Assembly (NCBI RefSeq): GCF_001612665.1
Contig: NZ_BDAX01000004.1
Span: forward strand, 62,001-126,000
DNA from: Nocardia alba NBRC 108234
Lineage (GTDB): Bacteria; Actinomycetota; Actinomycetes; Mycobacteriales; Mycobacteriaceae
Direction: 5' to 3'
DNA: 64,000 nt
The number at the start of each line of letters is the position of its first letter. The stretch's first letter is position 1. Both the position numbers and the translations under genes were made by a program. This document shows, piece after piece, positions 8,935-16,800 of this stretch. A model generated the notes under the pieces. It saw only the letters and a list, made by a program, of their open reading frames with translations, was not told where the DNA came from and did no database searches.

Positions 8935-9150
8935 ATGACAGACGAACAGATCATCACGGACGTGGCCGCCGTACTCGGGGTGGACCGCTCGGAACTGGAC
9001 ACCGACACCGATCTCCTCGACGCGGGACTCGACTCGGTACGCATCATGTCGCTCGTGGAGAAATGGCGGTCGGCCGGACATGCGGATATCGACTTCCCCA
9101 CGCTCGCCGGTGACCCCGTTCTCGGGTCGTGGATCGAACTGCTGGCCTGA
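8935..9150 (+). CDS. Free-standing aryl carrier protein (DHB carrier)
   Basis: 71 residues, an acyl-carrier fold with the phosphopantetheine attachment motif GLDSVRIM (serine 34). The residues after it resemble the C-terminal carrier domain of EntB/DhbB. DhbE should load it with 2,3-dihydroxybenzoate for the first condensation domain of the NRPS. In enterobactin, bacillibactin and vibriobactin systems this domain is fused to the isochorismatase. Here the isochorismatase (12907-13575) lacks it, so the two functions are split, about 3.8 kb apart. GAGAGGA lies 8 nt before the ATG, overlapping the end of the reductase gene. Confidence 0.88.
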   Translation: MTDEQIITDVAAVLGVDRSELDTDTDLLDAGLDSVRIMSLVEKWRSAGHADIDFPTLAGDPVLGSWIELLA

Positions 9151-9166
9151 CGGCGTGATCGCGGCC

Positions 9167-9195
9167 GGGGGTGGCTCGTCATCGGCGCCACCCCC
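9167..9195. terminator. Hairpin terminator between carrier gene and dhbE
   Basis: GC-rich 9-bp inverted repeat (9167-9175 with 9187-9195) between two converging transcription units; probably works for both. Confidence 0.6.
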
Positions 9196-9202
9196 GCCCC
9201 GG

Positions 9203-10909
9203 TCACTTGCCGTGCGCGCCGTCGGCGAGCGCCTGCCGCAGATCCTTGCGGCTGGTCTTGCCCACTCCGGTCTCCGGGAACTCGTCGACGACCACCACCG
9301 TGTCCGGCATCTTCCAGGCCGCCACGCCGCGCGAGCGGACGAACGAGCGCACCGAGATCAGCGTGGGGCGTTGCGCGGGGTCGACAGGCTGGACGAAGGC
9401 ACAGATACGTTGGCCGAGAACGGGATCCGGGGTGCCGACGATGACAGCGTCGCGAACAGCCGGGTGTTCGAGCAGGTGCGCCTCCAGCTCTTCGGCCGAG
9501 ACCTTCTCCCCGCCCCGATTCACCCAGTCGCCCGCACGACCCGCGACCACGAGGTTGCCGTCGGGACGCACGGACACGATGTCGCCGGTGCGGTACCACC
9601 CCTGTGCGGTGAAGCTGCGCGCGTCGGCGTCGGGATTGTTGTAGTAGCCGCGAATCGTGTACGGGCCCTGGGTGATCAGGTTGCCCGTGCCGCCCGGCGC
9701 GACCTCGACGCCGTTGTCGTCGACGACGGCGAGCTGATCGTGCTCCGACATCGGCCGGCCCTGGGTGCTCACCACCACGTCGATCGGATCGTCCAGCCGG
9801 GTGTAGCAGACCAGGCCCTCGGCCATGCCGAACACCTGCTGCAGGGTCACGCCGAGCGCGGGGCCGATCCGGCGGGCCAGCTCGTCCTGGCACCGGGCAC
9901 CGCCCACCTGGAGCACTCGCAGACTGGACAGATCGGCGGTGTCGCCCGCTTCGGCGCGCTCGGTCCACAGCCGGGCCAGCGGGGGCACCAGCCCCGTGAT
10001 GGTGACACCGAACCACTCGATCAACGGAAAGGCCGTCGCCGGAGTCGGATCCGGCGTCATCGCCACCGCACCACCCGCCCAGATCGCACCCAGGATGCCC
10101 GGCGAGCTCATCGGGAAGTTGTGCGCCACCGGCAGCGTCGCGAGATAGACCGTGTCCTGATCGAGCTCGCAAACCTCGGCACTGCGGCGCACGCTGTAGA
10201 GGTAGTCGTCGTGGGTGCGGGCGATGAGCTTCGGAATGCCGGTACTGCCGCCCGACAGTTGCAGAAACGCCACATCGCCGGCCGACGGGCCCGCCAATTC
10301 GGCAGGGGTGTCGCGATATTCGTCGAGGTGGCGCGCGCCCTGTGGCAGCGACTCGCAGTCGACCAGCAGCAGGTGACGCAGGCTCTCGACCTCGTCGCGC
10401 ACCTGCGCGGCCAGTGCCGCGTAGTCGAAACGCTGATGTGTGCCGCAGGTGATCATGGCCTCGGCCGCGGCGGCGCCGGCGATCGGCACCAACTCGGCCT
10501 TGCGATGGGCGGGCAGGCAGAACACCGGCAGTGCGCCGAGTTTGAACAGCGCGAAGATCACCTCGACGAATTCCGCGCGGTTGGGCAGCTGCACCAGCAC
10601 CCGGTCGCCGGGCACGATGCCGAGGCGGGCGAAACCGGTGGCGAGCGAGCTCGAACGGTGGTCGAGTTCGGCGTAGGTCCAGCTGTTCGCGTCGTCGAGA
10701 ACGGCGATCCGGTCCGGCGCCGCGGCGGCGCGCGCGGTGAGCACATCGCCGAATGTCTCACTCGTCCAACAGTTCTGGTCTCGATATCGTTGTGCGAGGT
10801 CAGCGGGCCACGGGGTGAAGCCGGCGAGCACGGGATCGGTCAAGTCGAGCACCTCTTTCCAGCGGATCTTCGAACAGTCTCGCCGGTCGATGTAAGCGAA
10901 GGTAACCAT
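9203..10909 (-). CDS. dhbE: 2,3-dihydroxybenzoate-AMP ligase
   Basis: 568 residues. It adenylates 2,3-dihydroxybenzoate and transfers it to the aryl carrier protein. The P-loop reads 'LSGGSTGIPKLIARTHDDY'. Pocket segment 'HNFPMSSPG' has serine where salicylate ligases usually have cysteine, and 'MAEGLVCYTRLDDP' has valine where they have leucine; both favour DHB over salicylate (DhbE numbering S240 and V337). An internal GTG at 10852 is an alternative start but its GGAAAG sits too close. The ATG at 10909 has no clear ribosome site and lies 12 bp from the shared iron box. Confidence 0.93.
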   Translation of the reverse strand: MVTFAYIDRRDCSKIRWKEVLDLTDPVLAGFTPWPADLAQRYRDQNCWTSETFGDVLTARAAAAPDRIAVLDDANSWTYAELDHRSSSLATGFARLGIVPGDRVLVQLPNRAEFVEVIFALFKLGALPVFCLPAHRKAELVPIAGAAAAEAMITCGTHQRFDYAALAAQVRDEVESLRHLLLVDCESLPQGARHLDEYRDTPAELAGPSAGDVAFLQLSGGSTGIPKLIARTHDDYLYSVRRSAEVCELDQDTVYLATLPVAHNFPMSSPGILGAIWAGGAVAMTPDPTPATAFPLIEWFGVTITGLVPPLARLWTERAEAGDTADLSSLRVLQVGGARCQDELARRIGPALGVTLQQVFGMAEGLVCYTRLDDPIDVVVSTQGRPMSEHDQLAVVDDNGVEVAPGGTGNLITQGPYTIRGYYNNPDADARSFTAQGWYRTGDIVSVRPDGNLVVAGRAGDWVNRGGEKVSAEELEAHLLEHPAVRDAVIVGTPDPVLGQRICAFVQPVDPAQRPTLISVRSFVRSRGVAAWKMPDTVVVVDEFPETGVGKTSRKDLRQALADGAHGK

Positions 10910-10921
10910 CTGACGGCAGAA

Positions 10922-10940
10922 TCAGGTTAGGCTAACCTCA
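10922..10940. promoter_or_regulatory. IdeR/DtxR iron box shared by dhbE and dhbA
   Basis: 17 of 19 matches to the IdeR consensus, the best in the window. The 30-bp gap between the divergent dhbE and dhbA genes consists mostly of this box. It contains TAGGCT (10928-10933), 6 bp before the dhbA ATG, suggesting a leaderless dhbA mRNA. On the other strand it contains TAACCT, 14 bp before the dhbE start. Confidence 0.88.
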
Positions 10941-11728
10941 TGCTAAATGGTGATTCCCGTGGACGAATCGTCGTCATCACCGGCGCGGCCGGGGGTATCG
11001 GGGCCGCCATCGCCGCTCGTTTCGCCGATGAGGCCGGGGTGCTCGCCCTGTGGGACCGCGACCCCGCCGTACACAAGATCGCCGCCGACCTTCCGGCGCG
11101 ATCCGCGTACGGCGTGGAGCTCGACGTGAGCGACGAGGCCGCGGTGCGGGCCGCCTTCGACCACCTCGGAGCCGAGCACGGGACACCCGATGTCGTCGTG
11201 CACGCGGCCGGGCTCATGGTCGGCGGCTCCGCGCTCGAGCTCGATCCGCAAGACTGGACCCGCTGCCTGAGGGTCAACGCCACCGGCACGATGCTCATCG
11301 GCCAACGCGCTGCCGCCGACATGGCCCGCGCCGGTCGCGGTGCGATCGTGGTCGTCTCCTCGAACGCGGCCGCGACCCCCCGCGTCGCGATGGCCGCCTA
11401 CGGCGCCGCCAAGGCCGCCGCGACCTCGTTCACCCGATCGCTGGCCCTGCAGGTGGCGCCGCTGGGCGTACGGGTCAACCTGGTCTCGCCCGGCTCCACC
11501 GACACCCCGATGCTGCGCGACATGTTCGGCGGCACCGCCCTCGACGACGCAGCCGAGAACGCCCTGTTCGACGGCGATCCCAGCGCCTACCGCCTCGGAA
11601 TCCCGTTGCGGCGCATCGCCACTCCCGCCGATATCGCGGGCGCAGTCCATTTCCTGGCGTCCGAGGACGCCCGCCACATCACGATGCACGACCTGCGGGT
11701 CGACGGTGGCGCAACGCTCGACATGTGA
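10940..11728 (+). CDS. dhbA: 2,3-dihydro-2,3-dihydroxybenzoate dehydrogenase
   Basis: 262-residue short-chain dehydrogenase that oxidises the isochorismatase product to 2,3-dihydroxybenzoate with NAD. The cofactor motif TGAAGGIG is at 14-21 and the catalytic YxxxK is Y154/K158 ('AAYGAAKAA'), preceded by the active-site 'VVSSNAA'. The sequence ends with the family's 'LRVDGGATLDM'. The ATG is the only sensible start, and the iron box ends on its first base, so no ribosome site is possible and a leaderless transcript is likely. First gene of dhbA-dhbC-dhbB. Confidence 0.93.
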   Translation: MLNGDSRGRIVVITGAAGGIGAAIAARFADEAGVLALWDRDPAVHKIAADLPARSAYGVELDVSDEAAVRAAFDHLGAEHGTPDVVVHAAGLMVGGSALELDPQDWTRCLRVNATGTMLIGQRAAADMARAGRGAIVVVSSNAAATPRVAMAAYGAAKAAATSFTRSLALQVAPLGVRVNLVSPGSTDTPMLRDMFGGTALDDAAENALFDGDPSAYRLGIPLRRIATPADIAGAVHFLASEDARHITMHDLRVDGGATLDM

Positions 11729-11737
11729 CCGAGAGGA

Positions 11738-12871
11738 ATGATCACCATCAGTACCGACAGTTCAGACCCCGCCTTCTTATTGTCCCGTCCGCAGCGGACC
11801 GTGTCCGCCAGCGCGGGCGGGACGGTATTCCGCTCGGCACACGACGCCATCACCGCGTTGCGCAGCGGCCGGATCAGCCACATCGTCGGCGCGCTGCCCT
11901 TCACCCCCGGTGCGCCGACCGCGCTGTGGGCGCCGGACTCGGTGACGATCACCGAGGCGCCGCACCAGCCCGCGGCCACCACGCTGCCCGGTTTCGAACT
12001 CGACGCCGAGCTGCCCGCGCCGGAGGAGCACCGTCAGCGCGTCGCCACCGCCGTGGAGCTTCTCGGCGATCCCGCGCATCCGTTGCGCAAGGTAGTGCTG
12101 GCCCGTTCCGTTCGCGCTCGCTCGTCGAAACCGGTTCGCGCCATGGACATTCTGGATCTGATGGTCGCGTCGGATCCGATGTCCAACGGCTTCCTGGTCG
12201 ATCTCTCCGTCGCGGGCGGGCGCTTCCCCGGCCGTCATCTCGTCGGTTCCAGCCCCGAGATCCTGGTGCGCCGCAACGGGAGTCAGATCCTGAGCCACCC
12301 ACTGGCGGGCTCGGCCCGGCGCATCCTCGACGACAGCGACGCCGATCGCACCGCGGCCGACGCTCTGCTCGCCTCGACCAAGGACCACGCCGAACACCGC
12401 TTCGTGACCGATCAGGTCTCCGCCGTACTCCGTGACCGCTGTGCCGACGTGCACACTCCCGCACCGGAACTCACCGCCACCCCGGCGATGTGGCACCTGG
12501 GCACGCCGATCTCGGCGACCGTCCCGCTGGCCGGGCCGTCGGCACTGGAACTGGCGGTAGCCCTGCACCCCACCCCGGCGATCTGCGGCACGCCCACCGC
12601 CGCGGCAGCGCGCGTGATCGCCGAACTGGAAGGCGAGCGCGGCTTCTACGCCGGCGCGGTCGGCTGGTGCGATGCCGACGGCAACGGTGAGTGGATGGTG
12701 AGTATCCGCTGCGCCGAGCTGTCCGCCGACGGCATCACGCTGCTCGCGCACGCGGGTGGCGGGATCGTCGCCGCCTCCGACCCCACCGCCGAATTGGCCG
12801 AGACCACCGGCAAATTCCAGCGCATCCTCGGGCCGCTCGGTATCTCCGACCTGCCCGTCACCGTCGGCTGA
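11738..12871 (+). CDS. dhbC: Isochorismate synthase
   Basis: 377 residues, chorismate-binding fold, converting chorismate to isochorismate as the first step of 2,3-dihydroxybenzoate synthesis. Family segments are 'HPLAGSARR', 'KDHAEHRFVTDQV' and 'ICGTPTAAA'. The C-terminal 'HAGGGIVAASDP' resembles EntC/DhbC. The first ATG directly abuts GAGAGGA, unusually close for a ribosome site; no better start is visible, because the frame reaches the conserved N-terminus only with this one. It lies 9 bp after dhbA in the same operon. Confidence 0.92.
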   Translation: MITISTDSSDPAFLLSRPQRTVSASAGGTVFRSAHDAITALRSGRISHIVGALPFTPGAPTALWAPDSVTITEAPHQPAATTLPGFELDAELPAPEEHRQRVATAVELLGDPAHPLRKVVLARSVRARSSKPVRAMDILDLMVASDPMSNGFLVDLSVAGGRFPGRHLVGSSPEILVRRNGSQILSHPLAGSARRILDDSDADRTAADALLASTKDHAEHRFVTDQVSAVLRDRCADVHTPAPELTATPAMWHLGTPISATVPLAGPSALELAVALHPTPAICGTPTAAAARVIAELEGERGFYAGAVGWCDADGNGEWMVSIRCAELSADGITLLAHAGGGIVAASDPTAELAETTGKFQRILGPLGISDLPVTVG

Positions 12872-12906
12872 CCCCGCCGACCACTTCGCCGACGAAAGAC
12901 TTCGCC

Positions 12907-13575
12907 ATGCCTATCCCCCCGATCGCGCCCTATCCGATGCCGAGCGCGGACGAGTTCACCGCCGACCAGGTCGACTGGATCGCCGAGCCAGGCCGCAGCG
13001 CGCTGCTGATCCACGACATGCAGCAGTACTTCCTCGATGCCTACGACCTGTACCGCGATCCCGCCCGCACCCTGATCGCCAATATCGCGAAACTGCGCGA
13101 CCACTGCCACCAGCTCGACATCCCGGTGATCTATACCATGCAGCCGGGCGACCAGCATCCGTCGCGGCGCGGCATCCTCGCCGACTTCTGGGGCACCGGC
13201 ATGGCAGAGGGCGCCGACACCGAGGTGATCGCCGCCATCGCCCCTGAACCGCAGGACATCCAGGTCACCAAGTGGCGCTACTCCGCTTTCCAGCGGACCG
13301 ACCTGCGCGAACTACTCGGCTACTACGGCCGCGACCAACTGCTCATCACCGGCGTCTACACCCACATGGGCTGCATGCTCAGCGCCGCAGAGGCTTTCAT
13401 GGGCGACGTGCGGCCCTTCCTCGTCCACGACGCCACCGCCGACTTCAGCCGCGACGAACACATCATGGCGCTGAACTACGTAGCCCGCCGCTGCGGCGCG
13501 GTCACCAGCACCGACGAGCTGATCCGCCAACTCGGCACCGCGACAGTGGAATCCGCCGAGCGCCGATCCGCCTGA
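12907..13575 (+). CDS. dhbB: Isochorismatase without carrier domain
   Basis: 222 residues; hydrolyses isochorismate to 2,3-dihydro-2,3-dihydroxybenzoate and pyruvate. The family residues are visible: aspartate in 'ALLIHDMQQYF', lysine in 'VTKWRYSAF' and 'GVYTHMGCM', which matches the EntB loop. The protein stops soon after the hydrolase domain, whereas EntB, DhbB and VibB continue into an aryl carrier domain of about 75 residues; here that domain is the separate gene at 8935. The frame is open upstream into dhbC, but the ATG at 12907 has GAAAGAC 7 nt upstream and starts the conserved 'MPIPPIAPYP'. Confidence 0.93.
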   Translation: MPIPPIAPYPMPSADEFTADQVDWIAEPGRSALLIHDMQQYFLDAYDLYRDPARTLIANIAKLRDHCHQLDIPVIYTMQPGDQHPSRRGILADFWGTGMAEGADTEVIAAIAPEPQDIQVTKWRYSAFQRTDLRELLGYYGRDQLLITGVYTHMGCMLSAAEAFMGDVRPFLVHDATADFSRDEHIMALNYVARRCGAVTSTDELIRQLGTATVESAERRSA

Positions 13576-13593
13576 TCGGTGCGGCCGAGGGGT

Positions 13594-13621
13594 GCCCTGC
13601 CGTCTCGACGGGAGGCAGGGC
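13594..13621 (+). terminator. Hairpin terminator after dhbACB operon
   Basis: 8-bp GC-rich inverted repeat (13594-13601 with 13614-13621), 18 bp after the dhbB stop. It separates the dhb operon from the NRPS promoter. Confidence 0.6.
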
Positions 13622-13724
13622 GCCGTCGTGCCCGCATCGAACATGCTGTGCCACTGATGATTCCGCCGTTTCCGGCTACGGAGACGGCGGAACGGTGACG
13701 CACGACACAATCCACTATTGAAAC

Positions 13725-13743
13725 TGAAGTTAGGCTAACCTTC
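13725..13743. promoter_or_regulatory. IdeR/DtxR iron box of the NRPS operon
   Basis: 15 of 19 matches to the IdeR consensus with an intact TTAGGCTAACC core. The embedded TAGGCT (13731-13736) is a plausible -10, giving a 5' leader of roughly 65-70 nt before the NRPS start at 13811. Nothing else is recognised in the 235-bp gap except the upstream terminator. Confidence 0.8.
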
Positions 13744-13810
13744 GTTTTCACCTCGCTCCGCTGGCCTTCTCCAGTCCCAGCGGTCGGTGAGCGTCGGTCG
13801 GAGTTGAACG

Positions 13811-16800
13811 GTGAAGGAGTCTGTTGTGGGTTCGGTGGAACGGGACAGCGTAGGCGCCGAAGATCCCGGATTGCCGCTCACCGGAGCACAATTGGGCATT
13901 TGGAACGCCCAGCGCCTCGACCCCGACTCGCTCAGCTACATGGTCGGCGAGGTACTCGAGATCTCGGGACCCGATCCGCTCGACATGACGTCGATGGACA
14001 CCGCGATCCGGCGCACCATCGCCGACACCGACACCATGCGACTGCGCTTCGCCGACACCGCCGACGGACCACGCCAGCGGATCACCGACGCGGAACCGGA
14101 GCTCCGTCCGCTCGTCGATCTCCGCGGCGAAAGCGACCCGATCGCCGCCGCGCACCGGCTGGTCGCGACCGAACGCGAACGCGCCGCCACCTATTGCCGG
14201 GCCATGGTCGACCGGCAGCTGTACACCTACACACTGCTGCGCCTCAGCGACAACGAAGTGTGGTGCATCCAGCTCTACCACCACCTGATCATCGACGGCT
14301 ACAGCGCGGCGATGGTCTCGCGCCGGGTCGCGGCCCACTACACCGCGCTGCGCCGCGGTGGTGAAGTGCCCACCCTGCGCTGGGGTTCGATCGAGACACT
14401 CGTCGCCGAGGACCTGGAATACCGTGCCAGCCAGGCGCATCAGCACGACCGCGACTACTGGCGCGATCGGCTCACCCCGCTGCCGCCGCTGGACGGGCGC
14501 GGTCGCGCCCCCGAAGGCGTGGTCGAACAGACCCACGAGATCCGTGCCGTTCTCGACGCCGAGCTGATGGCACGCGTCAAGGAGGCGGCCACGGCGGCGG
14601 GCATCACCTGGGCCGACGTACTCGTCGCCGGCTATGTGGGCTTCGTGCACCGGTTGCTCGGCGAGACCGATGTGGTCATCGCCCTGCCGGTGATGGCGCG
14701 GGTCGGCAAGACTGCCCTCACCACCCCGTCCATGGCGGTCAACGTACTGCCCCTTCGTATTTCGGTGTCCAGCCAGGATCGCCTCGACGAACTCGGTAAA
14801 CGAGTGGCGGGCGCGCTGCGCGAGGTCCGCGCCCACCAGCGATTCCGCGGCGAGGACCTGGCCCGCGAATTCGGCGGCGCCCAGACCGGCGCGCTGCTGC
14901 ACGGCATCGGCATCAACCTCAAGGCCTTCGACTTCGCCCTCGACTTCGACGGTGCCACCGGCACGCTGCGCAATGTCGCCGGTGGTCCGCCGGAGGATCT
15001 GGGCCTGACGGTCACCCCGCTGTCGCAGGATCGGATTCAGCTCGGCTTCGAGGTCGACGCCCGATCGCTGGACGCGGCCACGGTCCGACGGCGGATGGAC
15101 GCGCTGGTCACGTTGCTCACCGAACTGGTCGGCGCGGCGGACAAGCCCATCGGCGCGATCGCCATGTACCCGGCCGAGACCGGTGCGAGCACCGGCGAAC
15201 GGGCCGCGACCGCGCTGGCCGGTACGCCGCAGGACACGGTCGAGATCTTCGATCGAATGGTCGCGGCGCAACCGGACGACGTCGTACTCGTCAGCGGCGC
15301 CGACGAACTCACCGCCGCCGAACTGGGAGCACGGGCACACCGGTTGGCACGGTATCTGCGTGGCAGGGGCGTGGGTCCGGAGGACATCGTCGGCATCGCC
15401 CTGCCGCGCACCACGGACCTGGTCGTCGCCCTGCTCGCGGTGCGCCACGCCGGGGCGGCCTTCCTGATGCTGGACATCGGGCATCCCGCACAGCGCCTCG
15501 CCGACATCGTCGACGACGCCGCACCGGTGCTGATCCTCACCCACGACACCGTGTTCACCGATCGATCGGACACGCTGGTCCGACTCTCGGACAACGGAAT
15601 TCGGGAAGCGATCGCCGCGCTCCCCGACGGGCCGCTGACTCCGGGCGATCTCGCCGCGCCGCGCTCGCCCGCGCATCTGGCCTACGTCGTGTACACCTCG
15701 GGATCCACCGGCAAGCCCAAGGGCGTGCAGATCTCCTGCGGCGCGATGGCCCAGCTGCTGCACCACCACCGATCGACCGTCTACGCCGACACCGCCGCGC
15801 GAGTGGGCGGGCGAGGGCTGCGTGTGGCGCACACCTATTCGTTCGCCTTCGACGCCGCGCTGGACCAGCTGCTGTGGCTGTGGTGCGGGCACCGGGTCCA
15901 CCTGTACGACACCGATATCCAGAAGGACGCGGCCGCGCAGATCGCAGCATTGCGCGCCGATGCCATCGATGTCGTCGACACCACTCCATCGATGGCAACA
16001 GCCCTGATCGACAACGGACTGCTCGGCGACGCACATCGGCCGCAGCTGCTGCTGCTCGGCGGTGAGGCGACCCCGCCCGCACTGTGGTCGGTGATCGTCG
16101 CGTCGAAGGTGGCCGCGCGCAATATGTACGGCCCGACGGAAGCCACCGTCGACGCGCTCAGCGCGCCGGTCACCGGTGGGCTCCCACACGTCGGCGGCCC
16201 ACTGCCCGGCACCCGCGCGTATCTGCTCGACGGTGCGCTGCAATGGGTTCCCGACGGTGAGATCGGCGAATTGTATTTGGCGGGGCCACAATTGGCGCGC
16301 GGGTACCTCGGCCGCGTCGCGGTGACGGCGGACCGGTTCGTCGCCGATCCGTTCGCGGCGGGCGAGCGCATGTACCGCACCGGCGATCGCGCGCGCTGGC
16401 TGCCCGGCCACGGCTACGACTACCTCGGGCGCGCCGACTCCCAGATCAAGGTGCGCGGCTACCGCGTGGAACTGGGTGAGGTCGAGGCCTCGCTCGGCGC
16501 GCTGCCCGGCGTGGCCGCCGCGGCCGCCACCATCCGCAAGTCCGGCGACAGCACCCGCTTGGTGGGCTACCTGGTGCCGGAGACGGGCCGCGCCCTCGAC
16601 GCCGACCAGCTGCGCCACCGATTGACCACACTGGTCCCCGATCATCTGGTGCCCTCGGCGCTGGTGGTGCTCGAGGCCCTGCCGACCACGGTGAACGGCA
16701 AACTCGATCGCGCCGCGCTGCCCGCGCCCCAGTTGACCTCGACCGGTCGCCCGCCCCGCACCGAGCAGGAGCGCGCGCTGTGCGGGGTGGTCGCCGAAGT

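Noticed and set aside
12691..12906. Extension of the isochorismatase frame upstream into dhbC.
   Set aside because: It overlaps the real dhbC frame and encodes an arginine-rich shadow; the conserved protein starts at 12907.
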